From assembly GCA_003242525.1 (NCBI GenBank), contig QGUU01000089.1:1-8357 (forward strand): a stretch of 8,357 bases of DNA. The letters are read 5' to 3'. Under the pieces are notes generated by a model. It did no database searches and was not told the DNA's origin. It saw nothing but the letters and a program-made list of their open reading frames with translations. Of the stretch, positions 1 to 8,100 are shown piece after piece. Each line of letters begins with the position of its first letter. The stretch's first letter is position 1. The position numbers and the translations under genes were made by a program. This DNA comes from Pseudomonadota bacterium. Lineage in GTDB: Bacteria; Pseudomonadota; Alphaproteobacteria; Rhizobiales; Rhizobiaceae.

Positions 1-819
1 GCCGCCATGGACCAGCACGGCCGGCAAGAGAAGGACATTAAGTGCGGCGTAGGGCACCAACAGCCATTTGACGCTTCGTGCGTGAAAGGTCGCCACGAAT
101 CCCAGTACGATGTGGAAGGATGGAAAGGCAATCAGGCCCCTGAATTCGTCCGGGCTCAGATGGGAAGTGCCGTTATGGATCAGATCGATTATGGCTGCGC
201 CATAGGGAGGATCGACGATTGGGCGGACGGCTTCCAGCAGGGCCGGCGGCACTTCTTGGAACGCCTTGGCGCCGGCGCTTGGAAACAGGCCCCAGAACAG
301 GACAGCGCCCGTTGCCGCGATTACAACGGTTGTCAGCAGTGAATGCAGGTCGCGGATACGCCCTGTAAGACCCAGCACGATCACGAGAATGGCTATCTGC
401 GGCAATGTCGCCAGATAGGTGAGCCGCAGGACTTCGTTCCAGAGAGGATATTCCGCCGCCCAGGCGATGATGGAGGGCCAGTCATAGCCGAGCACTGCAT
501 CGGCTCTTATCAACCATTCGTCAATTACAGGTCGCCCGTTCGGCACGAGCATATGGTTGAACAAGGACATGGCGGCCGAGAAAAGAATGAACAATCCCGT
601 GCACAGGCAGGTCGTCCCTATGGAGTCGCTGCGGCCACTGCGGCGGTACGCGAACCCGACCGCCAGGAGCATTCCGGCCAGAAGGACGATCTTGCCATAG
701 CCAATCGGATCGAGCCGGGCGCCGCGCAGGAACACCAGTGCGAGATCCAGCGCGACGGTGGCCAGCGTGATCCTGAGCGCGAAAAGTTCCGGGGCGTTCA
801 AAAGACGTTTGGTGACCAT
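1..819 (-). CDS. PAP2-superfamily membrane phosphatase, C-terminus outside window
   Basis: This reading frame is open from an ATG at 817-819 to the left window edge, giving 273 visible residues. An in-frame TAG at 853-855 limits the N-terminus; a GTG at 835-837 is a less likely start because no ribosome binding site precedes it. The ATG has only a weak GGAAAG upstream. The protein is strongly hydrophobic, with membrane segments near residues 14-33, 42-58, 71-88, 133-152, 160-178 and 235-270. The sequence AFPSFHIVLG (residues 231-240) matches the second phosphatase motif of the PAP2 superfamily, with His236 the expected catalytic residue. HGG (271-273) looks like the start of the third motif, usually HGGHYxxD. 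LFPSAGAK (178-185) is also typical of the PAP2_3 (inositolphosphorylceramide synthase-like) branch. Such proteins dephosphorylate or transfer lipid-phosphate head groups at the membrane. The substrate cannot be read from the sequence. Confidence 0.8.
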   Translation of the reverse strand, partial: MVTKRLLNAPELFALRITLATVALDLALVFLRGARLDPIGYGKIVLLAGMLLAVGFAYRRSGRSDSIGTTCLCTGLFILFSAAMSLFNHMLVPNGRPVIDEWLIRADAVLGYDWPSIIAWAAEYPLWNEVLRLTYLATLPQIAILVIVLGLTGRIRDLHSLLTTVVIAATGAVLFWGLFPSAGAKAFQEVPPALLEAVRPIVDPPYGAAIIDLIHNGTSHLSPDEFRGLIAFPSFHIVLGFVATFHARSVKWLLVPYAALNVLLLPAVLVHGG

Positions 820-859
820 CCGGAGACTTTCCGGCACAAGACTGAATATTTGCTAACCA

Positions 860-873
860 GGGCTGGCCAGCCC
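860..873. repeat. 14-bp perfect palindrome upstream of the PAP2 gene
   Basis: GGGCTGGCCAGCCC reads the same on both strands, with no spacer. It lies about 40 bases before the PAP2 gene start, in the 131-base gap between usg and that gene. It could be an operator half-site pair, or a chance palindrome in GC-rich DNA. No T-run follows on either strand, so it is not a terminator. The rest of this gap shows nothing else recognisable, and no clear terminator separates usg from the PAP2 gene. Confidence 0.3.
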
Positions 874-950
874 GCTTCCAGAAGTCTCGAAGGGCGCATC
901 TCTAGAAGCGTGACGCCATCACAAGACGTAAATCCGGGATGCCGTTGCCG

Positions 951-1229
951 TTAGTGAATGGAAATCACGCCGTTGACCGCCCGCCACTCCGAAGGCCCTA
1001 TGAGACGGTGGTGAGCCACACGCACGGAATGCAGCGGCCCGTCCAGTTCTCGCTCCCAGAAATCCAGGAAATTCTTCAGTTCAGGAAAGTGCGGAGCAAG
1101 ATCATATTCCTGCCAGATGTAGAGCTGAAGCAGGCCCGGATGGTCGGGAAGGTGGTAATGTATCTCTGCAGTGGTCAGGCCATAGCCCGCCATCTGCAAG
1201 CTGAACTCCCGGCTTACCGAGGTGGCCAT
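951..1229 (-). CDS. usg: Usg family protein
   Basis: This encodes a 92-residue soluble protein. The start is set by a very strong ribosome binding site, AGGAGGAG at 1237-1244, seven bases before the ATG. The frame is open further upstream to 1409, but that extension is low-complexity, lacks family character and is probably untranslated. The core GYGLTTAEIHYHLPDHP, followed by LLQLYIWQEYDLAPHFPEL, FLDFWERELDGPLHSVRVAH and a C-terminal SEWRAVNGVISIH, matches the Usg family. This family is conserved in alphaproteobacteria and was first named for an ORF upstream of trpF in Caulobacter. Its biochemical role is unknown; I know of no established activity. The PAP2 gene lies downstream on the same strand after 131 bases, and groES is divergent. 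Co-transcription with the PAP2 gene is possible but not shown. Confidence 0.88.
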   Translation of the reverse strand: MATSVSREFSLQMAGYGLTTAEIHYHLPDHPGLLQLYIWQEYDLAPHFPELKNFLDFWERELDGPLHSVRVAHHRLIGPSEWRAVNGVISIH

Positions 1230-1255
1230 TTCTCTTCTCCTCCTCGCCTGCTGCC

Positions 1256-1369
1256 TCACATGTGAAGGGCCTTTTCGGCATGGCTGATTTGCCCGGATGG
1301 CGACAAAGGCGGGTCCCGGTCCTCCTGGAGCAAGGGAAGGGGTGATCGGCGAGTATCTTCTTGGTTCAT
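1256..1369 (-). CDS. possible 37-aa small ORF preceding usg
   Basis: An ATG at 1367-1369 is preceded by a good ribosome binding site (GGAGGA, 1374-1379, four bases away). The frame runs 37 codons to a TGA at 1256-1258, which is 26 bases before the usg start. The peptide is hydrophilic and proline- and charge-rich, beginning MNQEDTRRSPLPLLQED and ending AEKALHM. It has no signal peptide or membrane segment and I do not recognise it. The same frame is open back to an ATG at 1472-1474, but that start has no comparable ribosome binding site and would read through the hairpin at 1405-1433. The ribosome binding site and position suggest a translated leader or small protein co-transcribed with usg. 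The composition is also what chance would give in GC-rich DNA. Confidence 0.35.
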   Translation of the reverse strand: MNQEDTRRSPLPLLQEDRDPPLSPSGQISHAEKALHM

Positions 1370-1404
1370 CCTGTCCTCCGTTTCCAGAACTCCCTGCAAC
1401 GCGA

Positions 1405-1440
1405 GGCAATGGGCGGAGGCGCCGCCCATTGCCGTTTTAT
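1405..1440 (+). terminator. 12-bp hairpin plus T-run, intrinsic-terminator-like, no obvious upstream gene
   Basis: GGCAATGGGCGG (1405-1416) pairs perfectly with CCGCCCATTGCC (1422-1433) around a five-base loop, and is followed by GTTTTAT. On the minus strand no T-run follows, so a terminator reading would stop rightward transcription. No plus-strand gene is visible to its left. It may insulate groES from rightward or antisense transcription across usg, end a small RNA, or act as a structure in the 5' leader of the usg transcript. Confidence 0.55.
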
Positions 1441-1480
1441 CTTGTTGCAGTGGGCCGAAAATGCAAGCCGTCATGCGCGC

Positions 1481-1513
1481 TTCCAGATAAATTTATTGTT
1501 TGTTTTCATGGCA
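1481..1513 (+). promoter_or_regulatory. AT-rich block before CIRCE, probable groESL promoter area
   Basis: This short stretch is conspicuously AT-rich (AGATAAATTTATTGTTTG is its core) within GC-rich DNA and ends immediately before the CIRCE operator, which is where a groESL promoter is usually found. I do not see a clean -35/-10 pair. The best -10-like hexamer is TTTCAT (1504-1509), which would put the transcription start inside CIRCE, but its -35 partner near 1481 is poor. An alternative heat-shock-sigma -35 element, CTTGAA, sits at 1558-1563, downstream of CIRCE, without a convincing -10. Confidence 0.35.
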
Positions 1514-1540
1514 CTAGCACTCGCAGACTGCGAGTGCTAA
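1514..1540 (+). promoter_or_regulatory. CIRCE operator (HrcA binding site) of groESL
   Basis: The arms CTAGCACTC (1514-1522) and GAGTGCTAA (1532-1540) flank a nine-base spacer. The CIRCE consensus is TTAGCACTC-N9-GAGTGCTAA, so the only mismatch is the first base. CIRCE is bound by the repressor HrcA, whose activity depends on GroEL, and this links groESL expression to chaperonin demand. It lies about 150 bases upstream of groES. The spacer GCAGACTGC is itself self-complementary, so the inverted repeat continues through it to give 12 paired bases on each side of a single central A at 1527. Confidence 0.95.
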
Positions 1541-1691
1541 AAAATTTCCTGCACCCTCTTGAAACCCGCGTGCGGCGAAACTAGCTCGACATGCGCGCGA
1601 TGCCGAAGACGGGTCGCGCCAGCTTCGTTCCCGGCTCACGGGTCGGGGCGGAGGAACCTCTCGCAATCTGTTTGTCCTGAAGGAGAACGAT
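1541..1691 (+). promoter_or_regulatory. groES 5' leader with ribosome binding site
   Basis: This 151-base leader between CIRCE and groES holds no gene I can support. It contains a CTTGAA element (1558-1563) resembling the -35 of RpoH promoters in alphaproteobacteria, though no good -10 lies at normal spacing. A small CCCG/CGGG hairpin lies near 1630-1643. The ribosome binding site AGGAG at 1681-1685, six bases before the groES ATG, fixes that start. Confidence 0.5.
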
Positions 1692-2006
1692 ATGACGTTC
1701 CGTCCATTGCACGACCGTATCCTGGTCCGCCGTATCGAGGCCGAGGAGAAGACGGCCGGCGGCATCATCATCCCCGACACCGCCAAGGAAAAGCCTATGG
1801 AAGGTGAGGTGATCGCCGTTGGTCCGGGTGCGCGCGACGAGAGCGGCAAGCTCGTTGAACTGGATGTCAAGGTCGGCGATCGCATCCTGTTCGGCAAGTG
1901 GTCCGGCACGGAGATCAAGCTCAATGGCGAGGACCTTCTCATCATGAAGGAAAGCGACGTCATGGGCGTCATCGAGAATGCCTCGTCGGCCAAGAAGGCC
2001 GCGTAA
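1692..2006 (+). CDS. groES: co-chaperonin GroES (Cpn10)
   Basis: This 104-residue protein has the full length expected for alphaproteobacterial GroES. It forms the seven-subunit lid that caps the GroEL cylinder in the ATP-bound state and encloses unfolded protein in the cytoplasm. The N-terminal [20 protein letters not shown] is the Cpn10 signature region. The mobile loop that binds the GroEL apical domains spans about residues 17-33, including the hydrophobic GGIIIP (23-28). [14 protein letters not shown] (37-50) forms the roof-hairpin region, and [19 protein letters not shown] (67-85) the C-terminal beta-barrel. The start follows a strong AGGAG. groEL begins 55 bases downstream in the same direction with no terminator between, so the two form an operon under the CIRCE operator. 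No key residue appears to be missing. Confidence 0.98.
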   Translation: MTFRPLHDRILVRRIEAEEKTAGGIIIPDTAKEKPMEGEVIAVGPGARDESGKLVELDVKVGDRILFGKWSGTEIKLNGEDLLIMKESDVMGVIENASSAKKAA

Positions 2007-2049
2007 GGGCTTCTCGTCCAACAACCAGTCAACGAAAGCTGCCTATTGA

Positions 2050-3702
<1,653 letters not shown>

Positions 3703-3725
3703 TCGGTCCTGCCGAAACAAAACAG

Positions 3726-3758
3726 AAAGGGCGGCGCTTTCGCCGCCCTTTCCTTTTG
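3726..3758. terminator. strong bidirectional intrinsic terminator after groEL
   Basis: AAAGGGCGGCG (3726-3736) pairs perfectly with CGCCGCCCTTT (3741-3751) around a CTTT loop, 23 bases after the groEL stop, and is followed by CCTTTTG. Read on the minus strand, the stem is followed by CTGTTTTGTTT, so it can also end the convergent Dabb-family transcript. Confidence 0.9.
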
Positions 3759-3786
3759 CCGTGTTGCTCCAATGGAAGCGAAATGG

Positions 3787-4080
3787 CTATGGCGCTGAAG
3801 ACGTGAAGTCAGCCGAAAAGCGCAGTTCACGCAGCGGCCTTATCCTGGCGGTCGTTTCGGCATAGGTCGGATGTGCCTTGTAGGCAGCAAGAGCCGCCTC
3901 ATCCTCGAATTCCGCGTAGACCACCACATCGATCTCGTCCGACAGCGGGTCGACCTTGTCGTTCAGCGCCACTTCGAAGAATCGCGAATGCGGTATGGAG
4001 CCCAGTTCCATCAACCCGGTGCGTACACGCTCCACATCCTTCCGGTCCCGAACGCTGAAGAAAACGATGTGCCGGATCAT
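3787..4080 (-). CDS. Dabb (stress-responsive alpha/beta barrel) family protein
   Basis: This encodes a 97-residue soluble protein. It starts MIRHIVFFSVRD, the usual opening strand of Dabb domains with the conserved His4. It continues with IPHSRFFEVALN, a DVVVYAEFEDEAALAAYKAH segment and a C-terminal RPLRELRFSADF, which together make a single ferredoxin-like alpha/beta domain over nearly the whole length. Dabb proteins are usually homodimers. Some plant and actinobacterial members are stress-induced or act as cyclases or monooxygenase-like enzymes, but most bacterial copies have no known activity, and none can be assigned here. The start is supported by AAGGAG at 4086-4091, five bases upstream. 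It is convergent to groEL and shares its terminator. Adjacency to groESL does not by itself show a link to heat shock. The 119 bases upstream of its start (4081-4199) contain no further gene I can support. Confidence 0.9.
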   Translation of the reverse strand: MIRHIVFFSVRDRKDVERVRTGLMELGSIPHSRFFEVALNDKVDPLSDEIDVVVYAEFEDEAALAAYKAHPTYAETTARIRPLRELRFSADFTSSAP

Positions 4081-4199
4081 TCCGTCTCCTTATCCACGGC
4101 CGCGCGTTTGTGATCACCAAGACTGGGCGCGGTTTTGGTGCCGGCAGCGTGGAATCGTCAACCGGCAGTTTGTCGCGGAATGATCGTGTTGAAGCCCTG

Positions 4200-4328
4200 T
4201 CAGCCGGTCACGAACCTGACCATTTGGCCGATCAGCCTGACCCCGTCATCGATATAGCGGGCCTGATTGTAGATCAGGTCCCAGGCGAGGAAGAATGCAA
4301 TGGCCGCAATGATAATCACGTAACGCAT
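4200..4328 (-). CDS. small single-pass membrane protein, 42 aa
   Basis: An ATG at 4326-4328 opens a 42-codon frame ending in TGA at 4200-4202. The peptide starts MRYVIIIAAIAFFLAWDLIY, giving one clear hydrophobic helix (about residues 3-20) that ends in an aromatic Trp-Asp-Leu-Ile-Tyr belt. An amphipathic tail follows, containing NQARYIDD and ending MVRFVTG. This pattern, a short N-terminal helix, WD then YN, and a basic/aromatic tail, resembles small hypothetical proteins I associate with rhizobial genomes, though I cannot confirm that by search. No ribosome binding site precedes the ATG. A TACACT -10-like hexamer (minus strand, 4335-4340) would place the transcript start at or near the ATG, so it may be leaderless. 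The function is unknown. It is divergent from the 6S RNA and cyclo-ligase genes. Confidence 0.7.
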   Translation of the reverse strand: MRYVIIIAAIAFFLAWDLIYNQARYIDDGVRLIGQMVRFVTG

Positions 4329-4337
4329 AGGTTGAGT

Positions 4338-4472
4338 GTAACATGTTTCGGGCAACGCGCATATGTCGGAGAGGGCCCGGTCTCACAGATGCGACGGAAA
4401 TGCTGGCATGGTGTCGCCTCGCGACAAACCCGAGGATGCAGGCAGGCGTAGGGTTGCCTTGGAACAGCCGGC
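4338..4472 (+). ncRNA. ssrS: probable 6S RNA upstream of 5-FCL gene; ends approximate
   Basis: This gene-free stretch directly before the cyclo-ligase gene can fold as one long interrupted hairpin, as 6S RNA does. A closing stem pairs GTTTC (4345-4349) with GGAAC (4461-4465) and GGCAAC (4351-4356) with GTTGCC (4453-4458). It continues with GCAT (4359-4362)/ATGC (4436-4439), then an open central region. The apical arm pairs GCGAC (4391-4395) with GTCGC (4413-4417), topped by ATGC/GCAT. Within the 3' side of the bubble, TGTCGC-CTC-GCGACA can form the small local hairpin often seen in 6S RNAs. 6S RNA imitates an open promoter and sequesters the housekeeping RNA polymerase. In many proteobacteria its gene ssrS lies just upstream of the 5-formyltetrahydrofolate cyclo-ligase gene (ygfA), exactly as here. 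I identified it by fold and position, not by a covariance search; the visible core of about 120 bases is somewhat short. Confidence 0.55.
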
Positions 4473-4486
4473 GAAAGGACCAGGTC

Positions 4487-5137
4487 ATGGCAGGCACCGA
4501 CGACGACGAACCCGCGGAGTATGCTTCCCCACCCTGTTTCATGCACGAGATCGAGCCGGCTTTCTATGCCCCGCCGAGAGACTGGGCGGATGTCCGGAAA
4601 TGGCGCAAGGCCGAACGCGAGAGACTGATCCACGCCCGGCTGGCGGTCTCGGCAGATGCACGCGCCACTATGTCAGCACGCATCGCCGAAGGACTCGACG
4701 CCGTCGTGGGCGACGTTGCGGGCAAGGTGATCAGTCTATACTGGCCTTTCCGCGGCGAACCGGACCTGCGCCCCTGGATGGAAAAGGTCAACGCACGTGG
4801 CGGCCAAACTGCCTTGCCGTTGGTCGTTGAAAAGGGAAAGCCCCTCATCTTTCGAGCATGGAAGCACGGGGACCCGCTCGAAAAGGGCGTATGGAATATC
4901 CCGATCCCGGCCACAGGCGCGCCCGTCTTGCCGGACATCGTGATTTCGCCCGTCGTGGGCGTCGATACGAACCGCTATCGGCTGGGTTATGGCGGCGGCT
5001 TCTATGACCGCACGCTCGCGGCAATGCCACGCAAGCCGCTTGTCATTGGCGTAGGCTACGAGTTGCAGCGGATTCCCACCATCTATGCGCAAGCCCACGA
5101 TATTCCCATGGATGTCGTGGTTACCGAAGCCCGCTGA
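4487..5137 (+). CDS. ygfA: 5-formyltetrahydrofolate cyclo-ligase (5,10-methenyl-THF synthetase)
   Basis: This 216-residue cytoplasmic enzyme converts 5-formyltetrahydrofolate to 5,10-methenyltetrahydrofolate using ATP, returning the storage folate to one-carbon metabolism. The domain begins around residue 35 with KWRKAERERL, whose basic residues contribute to nucleotide binding. Next come YWPFRGEPDL (85-94), RAW (123-125), the hallmark YRLGYGGGFYDR (164-175) and the C-terminal HDIPMDVVVTE (204-214). An acidic extension of about 30 residues precedes the domain (DDDEPAEYASPPCFMHEIEP), a feature I associate with rhizobial members. The chosen ATG has AAAGGA seven bases upstream. The frame is open back to an ATG at 4343, but that stretch overlaps the probable 6S RNA and lacks a ribosome binding site. 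Co-transcription with the 6S RNA is likely by analogy with E. coli. The gene is convergent with the AsmA gene, with 41 bases between them and no clear terminator. Confidence 0.95.
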   Translation: MAGTDDDEPAEYASPPCFMHEIEPAFYAPPRDWADVRKWRKAERERLIHARLAVSADARATMSARIAEGLDAVVGDVAGKVISLYWPFRGEPDLRPWMEKVNARGGQTALPLVVEKGKPLIFRAWKHGDPLEKGVWNIPIPATGAPVLPDIVISPVVGVDTNRYRLGYGGGFYDRTLAAMPRKPLVIGVGYELQRIPTIYAQAHDIPMDVVVTEAR

Positions 5138-5178
5138 AGCTCACGCTCACCTGGCGGCGAAACAAGACGGACGCCCGG

Positions 5179-8100
5179 TCATTGCGTACCGAACAGTCCT
5201 TCGAAAAAGAACGGGGACACGCGCTTGGGAGGAGGATCGGTCGGCGGCGGCAATGGCGCACGCTGCACCTCCGGCTGGGGCTGCGCTGCCTTGCGCTCCG
5301 CCTCTCGACGTGCCCTCTCCTCCTCGGCAAGGCGCATTGCTTCCTCGGCTCTGGCTCTTTCCGCCGCTTCCCTTTCAGCCGCCGCCCTGGCCTTCGCCTC
5401 CGCTTCGGCCTTTTCCGCCGCCCGCCTTTCCGCTTCCGCCCTCGCCTTGGCGGCGAGCTCTGCCGCCACCCGCGCACGTTCGCGCGCCTCCTCCTCGGCC
5501 TTCACACGCATTTCTTCCAGCACCCGGCGCTCTTCGGCCCGCTTGCGCTCTTCCTGGAGGGAAGTGTAGTAGCGGACTTCACGCCTTAGTCGTTGCTTTT
5601 CGAGCAGCACCGCCTGCATGGCCTCGACGCGTCTCTGTTCCTTCTCAAGCGCGCGTTGCGTGAGGAACTGCGCAAGGGGGTCCGTATCCAGAACAGGCTG
5701 CACGGCTCCAATCGGCCCTTCCAGCGTAAAGTTGATGGCCGGCTCGGAGCCGGCAAGTTCCTCTTCGCCAGGGCGGTAGGCGATGCGGCCTGCGCCCGAG
5801 ACCGTACCTGCGGCAAGGTCCACGGCAAGATCGGCCGACACTGTGGCGGAAGGGTTTTGCAGGATAAGCGGCGGTACCCGCACCGCACCGCCGGCGATTG
5901 TGAAAGCGACATCCGTGTCGGCGGCGGAAAATTTTCCTTTGGCAACGAGGCCGGGAGCGAAAGCTGCCGTCTGTTCCGCGTCAACGTCGCGCCCTATCCC
6001 GTCAGCCTGCGCGATGATTTCCGGAAGCGCTTCGGGATCAAGGTTGGCGATGGAAAGATCCTTCAACGCCACGGTGCCTGAGCCAGACAGTGCCGATATC
6101 ATCGCATCCACGGACTTGCCGCTGGAGGAAAGGGTGGTGGAAATGCTCGCCGTTCCGGCCATGCCCGATTCCGGCAGCACGGCAGCAATGTCGGCACCGG
6201 CTAGTGCGAACTGTCCGCTCAGTAGACCTGTCCCTTCGTTGTTCTTCAACTCGAACAGGCCGGTTAGATCTCCGCCGAACATTTTGGCCCTGAGTTCGGA
6301 GATCTGCAGGCCCTGCGGGTTCAACGAAAGCCGCAGCGTCGCGTCATAGGCTGTCGCCATGGCGGCGGTCAGGGACCCTGCAGCGAGGTCGAACTCGGCG
6401 GAAAAAGGCGCGACGGATTTTTCCGAAAAGGCGGCCTTCGGCCATCCCTTGCCGTTGCCGGCAAAGGCGCCGTCGCCATAGATCATTGCGGCGAACTTGC
6501 CGAGATCGAGTTCGTCCAGCGCCAGGGAACCGGAAAGGTGCGGCTGTCCTTCTCGCATGCTGGCGTTGAGATCGCCCGAAACCGCCGCTTCATTGACCGT
6601 TCCCTCTAGCCCTGACAGAACCAGAAGGGTGTTGCCGTAATCGGCCTCTGCCTGGATCGACACGGTGGTCCCCATGCCCATTCCGGGGATCGCCACGCCG
6701 GCCGTCATCAGCCACGGCTCGATGTCTGCCGCTTCCAGGCTGGCCTTCCCTTCAGCCGACAGTCCTTGCGGTGTGCCGGTTACAGTGCCATCGAAGCGGG
6801 CATTCAGCCCCTCGCCATCAATAGCGAAACTGGTGGCGAGGCCGCCCGACAATGTCCCCTTTGCCGACAATTCCGTCGTCGCTTCGCCGACCAGTCCCAA
6901 TGGAAGCGCCGGCAGCCCGTAGAGCGCCATCAGGGCGGTTGCATCCTGGTTGCGGGCCATGAACGAAAGCGACAGTCGCGCATCCGCGGCATGTTGCAGG
7001 CTCCCCTGCCCGGAAAGCGACGCCGAGAAGGCCGAGCCGCCGGCATTTCCCTGCGCCGAGACGGCTACGCCGGTCGTGCCGTCATCATTCTCCGCTGCGC
7101 TGGCAATGATGTCGATACGCGCGTCCTGCAGTAGCTGAGGATAGGCACCTGTGCGCGCAGCGAGTTCCCTGAGAACGACATTGTCCGGAAAGAGAGTGGC
7201 GGTGCTTTCGACCAGCGGCGCGAGATCGACCGCGACCAGCGAAGCGTCGATGTTTCCTGTCGGGCTGTCGGGAAAATTCCTTATGCTCCCGGTAGCGCTG
7301 ATTTCGGCGCCGGACAGTCCACCAATTGCAAGCCGGTCGATCTCAAGCACCCCGCTCCGGAGCCTCATTGCCGTGTCGATCCTGTCCGCCATCAGTCCGG
7401 CAACGGTCACCGGCCCTGCCTTGACCTGAAAGTCGACATCGCGATCCGCAAAGCGGTTGGCGCCCTTGTCGGAAACGAACAGGGACGCAAAGGCCATCAT
7501 TCCCTCAGCGTCAAGCTCGCCGCCCTCGAGCCGCATTTCCACCGAAGGCCTTGCATTGTCCGGCGTCGCCGCGTCGATGCGACCATGAAATCTCGCTTTC
7601 CCCAGAATGAGTTCCAGATCGGACAATGTCTGGCGCTTGTCCGTCAGCTCGACCCTGGCGCTGAAGCCGGCGGCGGGCAGTCGCCGAACTGCCTCATCAA
7701 CATCGTTGGAGAGCCAGGCCGCAAATCCGGAAGGTTGCGCGATCGCCAGCAGCAGCGAGCCCGAAAAGCCGAATTCGTCTCCAAGCCTTACCAGGCCATC
7801 CGCTTCCAGCGTGGTGCGTCCGGGCAGGACGGCCGAGAGCGATCTGACGCTCCAGCCGTCGGAAACAGGTTCGGCGGAAAGTTTCACGTCGCGAATGGTC
7901 GTGTCCCCTGCCACCACGGCCGGGAGATTGACCTCGACCGAGCCGGGAATGGTTGGCCTGGGCAGACTGCGTAGCGCCGCCTCCAGGGCCGCCACACGTT
8001 GTGAGAGAGTGAGGGCAGAGACTCCGTCCTGGCCCACGGCCTGATCAAATTGCACCTGGGCGCCTGTGGCCTTGATCGTGAAACGCGGCTGCTTGCCGAG

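Noticed and set aside
7..954. Two consecutive plus-strand open frames (111 and 203 codons)
   Set aside because: They mirror the PAP2 gene on the minus strand, which has real membrane segments and a PAP2 motif. The plus-strand products are low-complexity and charged, with no family features.
1436..1466. Minus-strand promoter for usg: TTGCAT (1461-1466) and GATAAA (1436-1441)
   Set aside because: The spacing is 19 bases and the -10 match is only partial. Too weak to list, though the position is reasonable.
4110..4451. 113-codon plus-strand frame between the Dabb gene and the cyclo-ligase gene
   Set aside because: It runs opposite the 42-aa membrane-protein ORF and into the probable 6S RNA. 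The product shows no domain character and has no ribosome binding site.
5138..5178. Terminator between the convergent cyclo-ligase and AsmA genes
   Set aside because: No stem with a following T-run is visible on either strand in this 41-base gap.
5085..5663. Plus-strand proline/alanine-rich frames opposite the AsmA tail
   Set aside because: They are the reverse reading of the Ala/Glu/Arg coiled-coil repeat, whose composition keeps several frames open.
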